Below are positions 13,087-22,449 of a stretch of DNA of 32,120 nt, in pieces. Under the pieces are notes generated by a model. The model did no database searches. It was not told the DNA's origin and worked only from the letters and a program-made list of their open reading frames with translations. Origin of the DNA: Methanosaeta sp. PtaB.Bin018 (GTDB taxonomy: Archaea; Halobacteriota; Methanosarcinia; Methanotrichales; Methanotrichaceae). The stretch spans positions 1 through 32,120 of the forward strand of contig MVQH01000055.1 in the NCBI GenBank assembly GCA_002067755.1, given 5' to 3'. Within the stretch, counting starts at the first letter, position 1; every line of letters starts with the position of its first letter. A program made the translations under genes and the position numbers.

Positions 13087-16000
13087 ATGAATATAGTCTC
13101 CATTACATGGAGCAGTGAGCTGCCCCTATTGCTGCAAGGTGCCAGAGAGCTTGGCCTGGAGCTGGTGGCCTGGTCCTCATCGCAGTTCTCCAACTCCCAA
13201 GACCTGGAGAGATGCATCCAGTCCCTGAAAGCAGCCAGGCTCATATTGCTCCATCCTTCAAGCGAGGCCTGCTGGGATGAGATCATTCCCAATCTAGACC
13301 CCAAAACGCCTGTCATCTCCTTTGGACGAGACCCGTCTCACTGGGCGCTGTCCACTGTCGACCTGGAGATAACTGCCACTGTCAACAAGTACATACTCTT
13401 TGGCGGGCAGGAGAACTACAATAACATGCTCAAATATGCCTGCTGCAAGGCCTTGAATCTCGATTACGACTATGATCCGCCACATGAGCTGCTCTGGCAG
13501 GGGCTTTATCATCCACGCTCCGATAAGGCGTTCTCTACCCTGGAAGAGTACATGGAATGGTATGGCCCTGTGCAGCATCCTGCTGTCGGAATAATATTCT
13601 CTCGCACCTACTGGGCAGGTGGGGACCTGGCTTTTGTTGATGCTCTCATCGGAGAGCTTGAAAGGCAGTATTCAGTGCTACCTGTCTTTTGTTTTGGCAT
13701 GGGAGATAAGGATCTAGGTGCTTGGTCGAGCGGCGAGGTAGCAGAGAAGCTCTTTGCGGGCAGAGTCGATGCGATAATCAATCTTCAACCTATCTTTCGT
13801 TCCAGAAACCAGGATGAGTCGGTCAAGATCCTCAAGCGGCTGGATGTTCCTGTCTTCCATCCCCTCATGGTCTACCACAAGACAGAAGAGGAGTGGCTGA
13901 AGGATGTCCATGGCCTCTCAAGCAGTGAGGTGGGCTGGTCCGTTGCCATGCCCGAGTTCGAAGGCGTCATCGAGCCCATTATCATGGGCGCCACCGACAA
14001 ATCGATCTCAGATGGCGCCCAAATCGAGCGGCATGTGCCGATCTCAGAGCGCGTCTCAAAGGTCTGTGCCCGAGTCTCCCGCTGGATCGCTCTCAAGAGC
14101 AAACCAGTCTCCCAGAGAAAAGTAGCTTTCATCTTGCACAACAACCCATGCGTCTCAGTTGAGGCGTCTGTGGGTGGGGGCGCTCACCTCGATACCCTGG
14201 AGAGCGTGGCTCGCATAATGAAGCGGATGGTGGATGCTGGATATGCCCTGAGAAATCCGCCGAAGAGCGGCAAGGAGCTGATAGATACCATCATGGGACG
14301 CAAGGCCATCTCAGAGTTCCGCTGGACGCCAATCGAGGAGATCGTCCAGAAGGGTGGCGCACTCGCATACATCAGCAAAGAGGATTACTTGCAGTATTTC
14401 GAAACGCTCTCGCCCAGCGTTAGAGAGTGCGTCAGCGCTGCCTGGGGAAGGCCGCCGGGAGAGGAAAAAGACGGCATTCCTGCTGCCATGCTCTATCAGG
14501 GAAAGATAGTGGTTACTGGATTGAACTATGGAAATGCCTTGGTCTGCGTCCAGCCGAAAAGGGGCTGCGCTGGAGCGCGCTGCGATGGACAGGTCTGCAA
14601 GATCCTGCATGACCCAGAGGTCCCTCCAACCCATCAGTATCTTGCGACCTACTGCTACATCGAGAAGGACTTCGGAGCTGATGTGATAGTGCACGTGGGA
14701 ACGCACGGCAACCTTGAGTTCTTGCCAGGCAAGTCCGTCGGCCTCTCTGAAGATTGCTACCCTGATATCGGGATCGGCGACATGCCGCACATCTACATCT
14801 ACAACTCAGACAATCCTCCCGAAGGGACCATCGCCAAGCGGCGCAGCTACGCAGTCCTCGTGGACCACATGCAGGCAGTCATGACCGACTCAGATCTTTA
14901 TGGGGAGCTGAAGGATCTGGAGGACAAGATCGCAGAGTACAACCGTGCAAAGGTGTCCGACGGCGGAAGGGCGCATGCTCTGGAGCATATCATCTTAGGC
15001 CTCCTGGAGAAGAGCAACCTGGCCAGTGAGATCAATCTGGAGAAATTGACGGCCTCGGGCGCAGGCTTTCAGCAGTTACTTGAGAGGGCGCACGATAAGA
15101 TCTCGCAGCTCTACAACACCCAGATACCTGATGGCATGCACATATTCGGCGCTCTGCCTGAGGGCGAGAGACGGCTGGAGATGGTGCGCTCCATATTGCG
15201 CTCTGAAGCCAGGAAGGCTGCTGCTGGACTGCTTGGAAAAGAGGTCTCAACCAAGATTGAAGATCTGCGGGAGGTGGACTTGCTTGCCAAGGATCTCATC
15301 CTTGCTATGATGCAGGATAATGATGCGCTGAGCACAGTCCTTGATGCAAGGGGGTTGAAGGGCAATGGCACCCTCACCGCTTTGCATGATCGCGTAAAGG
15401 AGCTCTGCCGGAGGATCGATGCCTCGAAGGAGATGGAGAGCCTGATGCACGGGTTTTCAGGAGGCTTCATAGAGCCGGGCCCTTCCGGCCTGATCACCAA
15501 AGGAAAGATCGAGGTCCTTCCCACGGGCCGAAACTTCTTCTCTCTGGATCCAGCTTCTGTGCCTACGGATGCTGCATGGATGATTGGAAGAAGGCTCGCA
15601 GACAGCCTGATTGAGAAGTACAGATCTGAGCATGGCCGGTTTCCTGAGAACGTTGCCATGTTCTGGATGGCAGGAGATCTCATGTACGCTGATGGTGAGC
15701 AGATGGCACAGATGCTTTCTCTAATCGGCGTCAAACCTGTCTGGAAGGGCAGCAAGCTCAAGGGCTATCAGATCATCCCTCTTGAGGAGCTGGGCAGGCC
15801 CAGGATCGACCTGACAGTGCGCGTTTCGGGCATCATTCGCGACTGCTTCTATGGCTGCATCGAGATCATGGACCAGGCCATCAAGGAGGTGGCAGCCTTG
15901 GACGAGCCTGAAGATATGAACTTCATCCGCAAGCACGACCTGGAGAATGGATCCACCCCGCGCATCTATGCAAGCCGGCCAGGAACATACGGAAACGGCG

Positions 16001-16776
16001 TGAACCTTGCAGTCTATGCCAGCGCCTGGAAGAAGGAGAAGGAGCTCTCGGATGTCTTCATCTACTGGAACGGCTACGCCTACGGCAAAGGCCTCTTCGG
16101 GGTGCAGTCGCAAGAGCGGCTGGTAAAGCAGCTAAAGAGCGTGGACGTCACCTTCAACAAGACCACGACCGACGAGAAGGACCTCTTCGGATGCTGCTGC
16201 TACTTCGGAAATCACGGAGGCCTGACGGCTGCCGCTCGGGAGGTCTCAGGTAAGGATGTCGAGGCCTACTACGGAGACACCCGCGAGCCTGATCACGTCG
16301 ATGTCAGGGATCTGGCAGATGAGGTCAGGCGCGTCGTTCGAACAAAGCTGCTAAATCCCAAGTGGATCGAGGGCATGAAGCGGCACGGCTACAAGGGCGC
16401 AGGCGACATCTCCAAAAGAGTGGGCCGGGTCTACGGCTGGGAGGCGACGACCCAGGAGGTAGACGACTGGATCTTCGACGACATTGCCAGGACTTTCATC
16501 ATGGATGAGGAGAACCGAAAGTTCTTCCAGGAGAACAACCCATGGGCCATGGAGGAGATGGGCCGAAGGCTTCTGGAGGCAAGCCAGAGGGGGCTGTGGA
16601 AGGCGGATCCTGATGTCCTGGCAGCTCTCAAGTCCCTGTACCTCGAGATCGAGGGCTGGATGGAGGAGAGGATGGGCGACGTTGGCGGAGAGTTTCAGGG
16701 CGGGGCGATAGATGTCATCAGCGCCGACGAGGTCGCAGCATGGAAGGATAAGATGGCCAAGGTCCTCAAAACATGA
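13087..16776 (+). CDS. cobN: CobN/ChlH-type chelatase large subunit
   Basis: This 1229-aa protein belongs to the CobN/BchH family of large tetrapyrrole chelatase subunits, at full family length. Landmarks: FGGQENYNNML (about 115), HVGTHGNLEFLPGKS (about 534), YNSDNPPEGTIAKRRSY (about 572), SRPGTYGNGVNLAVYAS (about 961), WNGYAYGKGLFG, and 'HGGLTAAAREVSGKDV...YYGDTREP' near the C-terminus. Two cysteine groups stand out: C494, C499, C504 in RGCAGARCDGQVC, and C1036-C1038 in FGCCCYFG where aerobic CobN has Asp/Tyr residues. CGGAGGAG precedes the ATG. In cobalamin synthesis CobN inserts cobalt with ATPase partners CobS/CobT; no such partners are in the window, so it may serve another metal or the reverse reaction. 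It overlaps the next permease by 4 nt. Confidence 0.93.
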   Translation: MNIVSITWSSELPLLLQGARELGLELVAWSSSQFSNSQDLERCIQSLKAARLILLHPSSEACWDEIIPNLDPKTPVISFGRDPSHWALSTVDLEITATVNKYILFGGQENYNNMLKYACCKALNLDYDYDPPHELLWQGLYHPRSDKAFSTLEEYMEWYGPVQHPAVGIIFSRTYWAGGDLAFVDALIGELERQYSVLPVFCFGMGDKDLGAWSSGEVAEKLFAGRVDAIINLQPIFRSRNQDESVKILKRLDVPVFHPLMVYHKTEEEWLKDVHGLSSSEVGWSVAMPEFEGVIEPIIMGATDKSISDGAQIERHVPISERVSKVCARVSRWIALKSKPVSQRKVAFILHNNPCVSVEASVGGGAHLDTLESVARIMKRMVDAGYALRNPPKSGKELIDTIMGRKAISEFRWTPIEEIVQKGGALAYISKEDYLQYFETLSPSVRECVSAAWGRPPGEEKDGIPAAMLYQGKIVVTGLNYGNALVCVQPKRGCAGARCDGQVCKILHDPEVPPTHQYLATYCYIEKDFGADVIVHVGTHGNLEFLPGKSVGLSEDCYPDIGIGDMPHIYIYNSDNPPEGTIAKRRSYAVLVDHMQAVMTDSDLYGELKDLEDKIAEYNRAKVSDGGRAHALEHIILGLLEKSNLASEINLEKLTASGAGFQQLLERAHDKISQLYNTQIPDGMHIFGALPEGERRLEMVRSILRSEARKAAAGLLGKEVSTKIEDLREVDLLAKDLILAMMQDNDALSTVLDARGLKGNGTLTALHDRVKELCRRIDASKEMESLMHGFSGGFIEPGPSGLITKGKIEVLPTGRNFFSLDPASVPTDAAWMIGRRLADSLIEKYRSEHGRFPENVAMFWMAGDLMYADGEQMAQMLSLIGVKPVWKGSKLKGYQIIPLEELGRPRIDLTVRVSGIIRDCFYGCIEIMDQAIKEVAALDEPEDMNFIRKHDLENGSTPRIYASRPGTYGNGVNLAVYASAWKKEKELSDVFIYWNGYAYGKGLFGVQSQERLVKQLKSVDVTFNKTTTDEKDLFGCCCYFGNHGGLTAAAREVSGKDVEAYYGDTREPDHVDVRDLADEVRRVVRTKLLNPKWIEGMKRHGYKGAGDISKRVGRVYGWEATTQEVDDWIFDDIARTFIMDEENRKFFQENNPWAMEEMGRRLLEASQRGLWKADPDVLAALKSLYLEIEGWMEERMGDVGGEFQGGAIDVISADEVAAWKDKMAKVLKT

Positions 16777-17534
16777 CTCGTCTGGCTCTAAGTGGGGTGG
16801 GCAGTGTATCTGCAGTCCTCTGGCCAGACCTGGTGGCCCTGCAGCGCAACCTGTCGCGCTATCTAATTGCCACTGTGGTCAGTCCCATCCTTTACATGGC
16901 TGCCTTCGGCTATGGTCTTGGAGGCAATATCCAGATGGAGGGGGCGAGCTATCTGGAGTTCGTGATCCCTGGAATCATAGCCATGACTGCCATGAACAGC
17001 AGCTTCAATGGCTCTGGGACGAGGCTCATCATAGACCAGATTCATTGGCGCAGCTTCGATGAAACTCTCATGGCCCCAATCGGCCAGCCAGCGCTGTTGC
17101 TCGGCAAAGCCATGATCGGCGTCCTGAGAGGCGGAGTCAGCTCCATCGCTTTCTTGATCGTGGCGTTCATCTTAAAGCCGGACCTTCATATCAACCTGCT
17201 CTTCCTCATCAGCCTGCTATTGACCTGCCTGATATTTTCTTTTTTAGGCGTTCTCTCTGCTCTACTGGCCCGCTCTTACGAGGATATGATCATGTTCACG
17301 AGCATCATCATCACGCCCATGGCATTCTTGGGAGGGACCTTCTTCTCACTGAGCTATTTGCCCGCAGGGTTGAAATACGCCCTCTATCTGCTGCCGCTCA
17401 CTCATGCGAGCATCTGCCTGCGAGCGTCGATCCTCGGCCAGAGCGTCCCATATGTGTCTTCATTGGCCCTGGTTGGTTTTCTGGCGCTCTTTTCAGGCGG
17501 AGCGCTGTTGGCTTTGAAGAGAAAGGATGCATAA
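16773..17534 (+). CDS. ABC-2 type permease B
   Basis: This 253-aa membrane protein has six predicted hydrophobic segments and ABC-2 hallmarks: 'SRYLIATVVSPILYMAAFGYGLG', 'SYLEFVIPGIIAMTAMNSSFNG', 'ITPMAFLGGTFFSLSYLP' and 'LLPLTHASICLR'. Its start overlaps the cobN stop as ATGA, so its translation is coupled to the chelatase. There is no adjacent ATPase; the nearest is at 10177, which is already paired with permease A. A shared ATPase and a two-permease exporter is the simplest reading. It ends the + strand cluster and converges on the FKBP gene. Confidence 0.88.
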   Translation: MTRLALSGVGSVSAVLWPDLVALQRNLSRYLIATVVSPILYMAAFGYGLGGNIQMEGASYLEFVIPGIIAMTAMNSSFNGSGTRLIIDQIHWRSFDETLMAPIGQPALLLGKAMIGVLRGGVSSIAFLIVAFILKPDLHINLLFLISLLLTCLIFSFLGVLSALLARSYEDMIMFTSIIITPMAFLGGTFFSLSYLPAGLKYALYLLPLTHASICLRASILGQSVPYVSSLALVGFLALFSGGALLALKRKDA

Positions 17535-17880
17535 TGAGGAGCTGCTCTGAATGCTGATTCTCTTTAGGACGAACACAGGGCTAATCCCCGCCGGATGCAC
17601 AAGCCCGTGCCTATTACTCTCGCCCTGCATACATAATCATACATGATCTATATCCCTAGATAGCCTATTGCCATCTGTCTGATCTTTGCTACTAGAATTA
17701 GAATAGACTCAGGCAGGCCAGTCAGACTGGATCTCAGAACTAGCTGGTTGCGCATGGAAGTCCTGCGCGAAGGATGAAAGATAAATAGGCAGAAAGAGCC
17801 TTTCATCGGATGCAGCAAAAAACCTTCTTTAGTCAGCCTATCCTCTGCCCTCCCTCACTGCACGAGCGTCGAGCCTCTCT
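17535..17880. other. Convergent intergenic region, no gene seen
   Basis: This 346-nt gap lies between converging genes. GATGAAAG (17773-17780) and CTTTCATC (17800-17807) form an 8-bp stem with a 19-nt loop and could terminate transcription from either side. The small frame at 17810-18004 mostly lies antisense to the FKBP gene and is not credible. Nothing else is recognised. Confidence 0.5.
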
Positions 17881-18648
17881 TCAGGCAGGGTTAGAGGCAG
17901 ATTCCGCATCCTTTGAAAGCTCGGCCTCCTCTGCTCCAGCCTCCTTCGCAGGTGGAGAGACGATCTCGGCCTTGAACTTCTCGCCAGTGTGCTTCTCAAC
18001 ATAGTCGACCTCTTTCAAGCCCAAGTGCTGCAATATCATGTCAGCCAATCCGCGCCGGATCATGAGCCAATCCTTGTAGTAGCTCAGCTCCCAGGGGACT
18101 GTCACACGAGCCACGTCATCTGCGATCTCAGCCTCAAGCTCCATGCGGGCAAACGTCTTTATCATCGCCTTGAGCTTCTCCAGCCGGTCCTCGATGCACT
18201 CTAGGATCTTGTACTCGTAGACGATGGTCTTGCCCGCAAGAGGATGGTTTAAGTCGATGACGGCCTTTCTTCCAATCACCCTGGTGACTGTGCCAACCTT
18301 GTTGTTCACTCCTACGCGCATCCCTGGTACCGGCTTCTCATCCTTGAACTTATTGATCGGCACGATCTCAATCTTCTTGGGATCATGAGTTCCGAAGGCC
18401 TTCTCAGGAGGTATCTCTATCTTTCCCGAGTATCCAATCTCTTTGTCGATCAGGTCTTCTTCAAATCCCTTTACAATTTGGCCTGCACCGACTATTATGA
18501 GGTGGGGCCCGTACATAGTATCCTCGTTAAAGATTCCCTTAGATGTTGCCACATCCTTATCAGTGGCCGCGATTACCTGCCCGTCAACGCTCTCGATGTA
18601 ATCAATTCTGATGAAATCTCCATTTTTCACAGTCATCTTGAAATCCAT
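17881..18648 (-). CDS. FKBP-type peptidyl-prolyl isomerase, long archaeal form
   Basis: This 255-aa cytosolic folding helper of the SlyD-like FKBP class catalyses cis-trans isomerisation at proline. The N-terminal FKBP domain shows NGDFIRIDYIESVDGQVI, the 'IVGAGQIVKGFEEDLIDKEIGYSGKIEIPPEKAFG' stretch and an inserted-in-flap region, closing with 'AVIDLNHPLAGKTIVYEYKI'. About 100 further residues form an archaeal C-terminal extension that ends in a low-complexity Ala/Glu tail. The start is either 18648 (MDFKM) or the fifth codon (MTVKNG). It lies 31 nt downstream of pyrI on the same strand, so it may be the last gene of the pyrBI transcript. Confidence 0.9.
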   Translation of the reverse strand: MDFKMTVKNGDFIRIDYIESVDGQVIAATDKDVATSKGIFNEDTMYGPHLIIVGAGQIVKGFEEDLIDKEIGYSGKIEIPPEKAFGTHDPKKIEIVPINKFKDEKPVPGMRVGVNNKVGTVTRVIGRKAVIDLNHPLAGKTIVYEYKILECIEDRLEKLKAMIKTFARMELEAEIADDVARVTVPWELSYYKDWLMIRRGLADMILQHLGLKEVDYVEKHTGEKFKAEIVSPPAKEAGAEEAELSKDAESASNPA

Positions 18649-18679
18649 CCTAACCTATGGCGAGGAATCCAATTATCTC

Positions 18680-19180
18680 CTAGATTAAGTACTCTGCTAT
18701 CCTATCCGTAAGGGGCTGCTCGCAGAATATGCACCTCAGCAGAACTGGATTTTTGGCCTTGACCAGCATCCTGGATTTGATCGGCTCGGATGTGTTGGAT
18801 ATGCAATTGGGGTTCTGGCAGCGCACAACGCCCACAATCTCATCTGGAAGATCTACTGAGTGCTTCTCGACAACCTTGTAGTCCCGGATGATGTTGATCG
18901 ACGCCGCCGGTGCAATCAGAGCGATCTTATTGACTTCATCCTCCAAGAGCTCGCGGTCCTCGACCTTGACTATGTCCTTTTTGCCTAGCTTTCTGCTCTC
19001 CACATTCATGACCACCGACACAGTAGCATCTGTGGTGCCTGAGATGCCCAGTATCTTGAGCACATTGAGGGCCTGCCCTCCTGCGATATGGTCTATCACC
19101 GTGCCGTTCTTGATGGGTTTCACACGCAGCTCTCGCGGCCCGTCCTTCTGCTCGACGCCAGCCCTACTGTCAGCCATCAT
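18680..19180 (-). CDS. pyrI: Aspartate carbamoyltransferase regulatory subunit
   Basis: This 166-aa subunit binds the allosteric nucleotides and holds the catalytic trimers together in the second enzyme of pyrimidine synthesis. The N-terminal allosteric domain begins '[30 protein letters not shown]'. The C-terminal zinc domain has the four cysteines CQNPNC (C-x4-C) and CIFC (C-x2-C). The ATG at 19180 was chosen: it overlaps the pyrB stop by one base (TGATG), with GGAGG 6 nt upstream. A TTG at 19183 and an ATG at 19177 are alternatives. Confidence 0.95.
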   Translation of the reverse strand: MMADSRAGVEQKDGPRELRVKPIKNGTVIDHIAGGQALNVLKILGISGTTDATVSVVMNVESRKLGKKDIVKVEDRELLEDEVNKIALIAPAASINIIRDYKVVEKHSVDLPDEIVGVVRCQNPNCISNTSEPIKSRMLVKAKNPVLLRCIFCEQPLTDRIAEYLI

Positions 19181-20103
19181 CAAGCGCCTCCGCCGATCAG
19201 CATCTTTAGCAGAGCCATGCGCACAGTGACGCCGTAGAAGGATTGCTGGAAGTAGCGAGCGTGGGGCGTGCCGTCCACAGCAGGGGAGATCTCATCCACG
19301 CGCGGCAGAGGATGCATGATTATCAGGTTCTCTTTGGCCTTGACCAGCGACTCTGGTGTCAGTCGATAGCATCGAGCGACTTTGTTGTATTCCTGGGGGT
19401 CCGGGAAGCGCTCCCTTTGAATCCGGGTCATATAGAGGACATCAACGTTGTTCACTACCGCAGAGAGGTCGTTCGTCTCGCGAACGCTTGTGCCCTTGCT
19501 GAAGAGATCTGAGCGAATCGCCTCAGGCATTCGCAAAGATGGTGGTGAGACCAGAGTTATATCTGCACCGTAAAGCGAGAGGGCATAAGCCAGTGAATGA
19601 ACTGTGCGGCCGTACTTGAGGTCGCCCACCAGGGCTACAGAGAGATCGTCGATGTGGCCCTGCTCCTTTTTAATGGTGTAAAGATCAAGAAGCGTCTGCG
19701 TGGGATGATGTCCTGCTCCGTCGCCTGCATTGAGCACAGGCACTGGAGAGAACTGGGAGGCCAGCCGCGCCGAGCCCTCTTTTGGGTGGCGGATGACAAG
19801 GGCATCAGCGTAGCCGCCTATGACGCGCACTGTGTCTGCCAGGGACTCGCCCTTGGAGATGGAGCTGCCCTCGGCAGGACCCAGGTTTATTACGGCTCCG
19901 CCAAGGCGTTTCATGGCAGTTTCAAATGACATGCGCGTTCTCGTGGAAGGTTCGAAGAAAAGCAGAGCCAGGATTTTGCCCGCGAGCATATCACTCTTCT
20001 TGCCCCGGGCATAGGGTTCCAGGAATGAGGCCAGATCGAGGACAGAATCGATCTCCTCCCTGGAGAACTCTCGCATGGAGAGCACATGCTTCTTCTCAAA
20101 CAT
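19180..20103 (-). CDS. pyrB: Aspartate carbamoyltransferase catalytic subunit
   Basis: This 307-aa enzyme joins carbamoyl phosphate and aspartate to make N-carbamoyl-aspartate in the cytosol. The carbamoyl-phosphate site [13 protein letters not shown], the '[12 protein letters not shown]' segment, '[15 protein letters not shown]' and the late HPLPRVDEI are all present, and the length is normal. ATG 20103 is preceded by a TATA box at leaderless spacing. It is followed directly by pyrI, the usual archaeal pyrBI order. Confidence 0.97.
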   Translation of the reverse strand: MFEKKHVLSMREFSREEIDSVLDLASFLEPYARGKKSDMLAGKILALLFFEPSTRTRMSFETAMKRLGGAVINLGPAEGSSISKGESLADTVRVIGGYADALVIRHPKEGSARLASQFSPVPVLNAGDGAGHHPTQTLLDLYTIKKEQGHIDDLSVALVGDLKYGRTVHSLAYALSLYGADITLVSPPSLRMPEAIRSDLFSKGTSVRETNDLSAVVNNVDVLYMTRIQRERFPDPQEYNKVARCYRLTPESLVKAKENLIIMHPLPRVDEISPAVDGTPHARYFQQSFYGVTVRMALLKMLIGGGA

Positions 20104-20127
20104 GCTTTTCTTGTCACTACCGAGAAG

Positions 20128-20136
20128 GATATAATG
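20128..20136 (-). promoter_or_regulatory. TATA box for pyrBI
   Basis: On the minus strand, ATTATATCC lies 24-33 nt before the pyrB ATG, consistent with a transcript that begins at or just before the start codon. It suggests pyrBI has its own promoter, separate from the exporter gene upstream. Confidence 0.5.
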
Positions 20137-20154
20137 CTTCTGAATCTGTCTCAG

Positions 20155-21399
20155 TCATCTTGGAGCGTCCCTAGCAGGCTTGACGATCCCATCCGGAACC
20201 TGTTTTACATACGGCTTTTTGGAGACCAGCAGCCAAAGGGCCTCGCACGTTAGCCCCACCAGGATGTTTATGCCGCCCAGGATCAAAATTATATTGCTCC
20301 AGTCGAGCGAGATGATGGTCATGCCGATGCTCCCCATGAAGATGCCAAAGCAGCTCATCAGCGCCGATGCAGAGCCCGTATCCTCAGTCTGCTGCTCCAG
20401 CATCAGATTTGCGCCTGGAGTGCGCACACAACTGGCGCTGATCGTGGCTGGCAGAAGCAAAGTCGCGAACATCCACGGCTGGCGATATCCAAATCCCGAC
20501 AGCAATAATCCACTTGCTGAGATTGCTGCAAAGCAAGTTATGATTATCGATCTGCGAGAGATTCGCTTGGACAGGCGCATATACAGCATCGGTCCACCGA
20601 TCATGCCGAGCGCATTGAGGGCGAAGTAGTAGCTGTAAACCTGCTCGCTCAGACCGAATCCATTTATATAAATGTAAGAAGACGATGCTATAAATGCCAT
20701 CGTCGATACGCTCAGCAAAGAGAACACCAGGAGCAGAGATGAAAAGCCTGGATTCTTGATCACAGTGCCAAGCCTCTTCATGGACTGAAGGAGCGTTCCG
20801 CTATAGCGTTTATCAATTGTCTCCTCCATAGCTATGCTCCCGACCAAAGCCAGCAGGCCTATGCCAGCTAACGTCCAGAAGACGCCTCGCCAGGAGACGA
20901 ACTTCAGAAGGAGAGCGCCCAAGACAGGTGCTGCTGCCGGAGATATCAGAACCATTGATTGAACCATGGCCAGAATTGGTTCCCTGTTCTTGACGTCGTA
21001 GACATCCTTGATCATGGCGGTCGCCACTGCAAAGGCGCCGCTGCCTCCAATGGCCTGTACAACTCGAAATGCTATTAAGTGGTAAATGTCCCAGGAACCT
21101 GCGCATGCCAGGCTTGCTGCAGAGTACAGAGAAAGCCCTATCAACAACACTGGTCTTCGGCCGTACTTATCGCTGAGCGGACCCCAGAGAAGCGTCCCAG
21201 CTCCAAAAAAGACAAAAAATAATATTAAAGTTAGGTTAACCAGATCGGCTGAGACGTCGAAATACTTCGCCATTCCTGGCAGCGCAGGGAGATACAGATC
21301 GGTAGACAGTGGCACAAAGGCGCTGAGGATTGTTATTAGTGCTATCAAGCCCCTATCTTTGAGATATCTCTGTCTACGATTCTTGCCAGGAAGATCCAT
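20155..21399 (-). CDS. MFS drug-efflux transporter, Bcr/CflA type
   Basis: This 414-aa inner-membrane antiporter has about twelve hydrophobic helices. The DHA1/Bcr-CflA signatures are clear: 'STDLYLPALPGMAKYFDVS' in helix 1, the GPLSDKYGRRPVLLIGL loop between helices 2 and 3, and 'RVVQAIGGSGAFAVATAMIKDVY' in helices 4-5 (motif C-like region). Family members export drugs or small metabolites with proton exchange; the substrate here is unknown. It begins 30 nt downstream of the iron-sulfur flavoprotein and probably shares its transcript. Confidence 0.9.
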   Translation of the reverse strand: MDLPGKNRRQRYLKDRGLIALITILSAFVPLSTDLYLPALPGMAKYFDVSADLVNLTLILFFVFFGAGTLLWGPLSDKYGRRPVLLIGLSLYSAASLACAGSWDIYHLIAFRVVQAIGGSGAFAVATAMIKDVYDVKNREPILAMVQSMVLISPAAAPVLGALLLKFVSWRGVFWTLAGIGLLALVGSIAMEETIDKRYSGTLLQSMKRLGTVIKNPGFSSLLLVFSLLSVSTMAFIASSSYIYINGFGLSEQVYSYYFALNALGMIGGPMLYMRLSKRISRRSIIITCFAAISASGLLLSGFGYRQPWMFATLLLPATISASCVRTPGANLMLEQQTEDTGSASALMSCFGIFMGSIGMTIISLDWSNIILILGGINILVGLTCEALWLLVSKKPYVKQVPDGIVKPARDAPR

Positions 21400-21429
21400 C
21401 TCGATTTGTTCCTCTCATGCAAAAAAAAT

Positions 21430-22017
21430 TCATTCTCCTGCCCAGCAGCCCCCTCTCCACTCCATCTTTCCCAGCAGATCGCAAAGCTTGTTTGCGCTGG
21501 AGACGACGGTCTTTCTGCCTATGCGGTCCTCTGCTGCGGGCCGGACTGCGATGCCTCCGAAGTGGGAGTCGTCTCCTACTACGATCATCCCGTGGATGTG
21601 CATCCAGGCATGCACAGTCTCCAAGGCCTTCTCCTGACCGCCATTCCTGGACCCGCCCACTGTGATAGCACACCCGATCTTGTTCTTCAGCTTGAAGTTC
21701 TGCCGACGCAGCTGTATGGTTCTGTCGAATATAGCCTTGAGCTGGGCTGTGATGGATCCGAAGTAGACTGGCGAGGCAACGATGATGCCGTCTGCCCTCT
21801 CCAAGGTTGCTAAAACCCGCGCCACATCATCCTCTTTTGGACACGGCCTGCCTTTGCTGCAATCTCCGCAGTCAGTGCAAAAGTCGATCTTCAGCTCTGA
21901 GCAGTGTATGTCCTCCGTCTCAAATCCCCTCTCTCTGGCCACGGCAAGTGCCTCGTTCAGCAAAAATTCGGTATTTCCGGCCTTTCTGGGGCTACCAGAG
22001 ACGCCAACCACCAACAT
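21430..22017 (-). CDS. Iron-sulfur flavoprotein (NADPH-dependent FMN reductase family) B
   Basis: This 195-aa flavodoxin-fold protein has GVSGSPRKAGNTEF at the FMN phosphate site, the cysteine motif CTDCGDCSKGRPC (C-x2-C-x2-C-x5-C) of Isf proteins and 'ASPVYFGSITAQLKAIFDRT'. The ATG at 22017 was chosen because GGAGG lies 8 nt upstream; a GTG at 22026 is adjacent to that site and too close. It is a second Isf-type gene, distinct from 11887-12429. Upstream TATTTATAAGC (about 22060-22070, minus-strand promoter side) is a TATA candidate. Confidence 0.88.
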   Translation of the reverse strand: MLVVGVSGSPRKAGNTEFLLNEALAVARERGFETEDIHCSELKIDFCTDCGDCSKGRPCPKEDDVARVLATLERADGIIVASPVYFGSITAQLKAIFDRTIQLRRQNFKLKNKIGCAITVGGSRNGGQEKALETVHAWMHIHGMIVVGDDSHFGGIAVRPAAEDRIGRKTVVSSANKLCDLLGKMEWRGGCWAGE

Positions 22018-22191
22018 CACATGCACCTCCTTTTTACGATTGGTGCAGCATTGACCACATATTTATAAGCTATGAATGTTTGCCGGACGTCGATATACCA
22101 TGGATGCGACAGGGCTTGGCGGACGCTGAGCATTTTTTGCAGCCATCGCAAAGTTAATATCTAAAACCCAAATTTTATTAGGGGATTTAAA

Positions 22192-22449
22192 ATGAATGCA
22201 GAGATCACATCGCTCCTGGACCAAGATGTCTACACTCAGAAAGGCGCCTTCGTGGGAAGGGTGGACGATGTAGTCCTCGATCCAGAGAAATGCACAGTAA
22301 GCGGCCTGGCACTGGGGGACGTCAATAAGGAGATCTTCGACATAAAGAGCAAGGGAATTGTAATCCCATACCGCTGGGTTACTGCTGTAGGCGACATAGT
22401 CATCATAAGACACCTGACCAGGAATGCAAAGGAACACAAGGACGGCTAG
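22192..22449 (+). CDS. PRC-barrel domain protein
   Basis: This 85-aa, single-domain PRC-barrel protein has the short beta-barrel pattern from 'DQDVYTQKGAFVGRVDDVVLDPEKCTVSGLALG' to 'IVIPYRWVTAVGDIVIIR'. Small archaeal PRC-barrel proteins include the CdpB cell-division factors that work with SepF and FtsZ in haloarchaea; others are RNA- or metabolism-linked, so the role here is open. AGGGGA precedes the ATG by about 6 nt. Its last 26 nt overlap the start of the Thg1-like gene. Confidence 0.85.
   Translation: MNAEITSLLDQDVYTQKGAFVGRVDDVVLDPEKCTVSGLALGDVNKEIFDIKSKGIVIPYRWVTAVGDIVIIRHLTRNAKEHKDG

Noticed and set aside
15111-15761. Long antisense frame (216 codons) within cobN.
   Set aside because: It is a shadow of a strongly conserved coding region; its translation is low-complexity Ser/Arg-rich and has no ribosome-binding site or family resemblance.
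17810-18004. Small plus-strand frame at the end of the convergent gap.
   Set aside because: Most of it lies antisense to the FKBP coding tail; there is no ribosome-binding site, and its composition reflects the Ala/Glu-rich tail in reverse.
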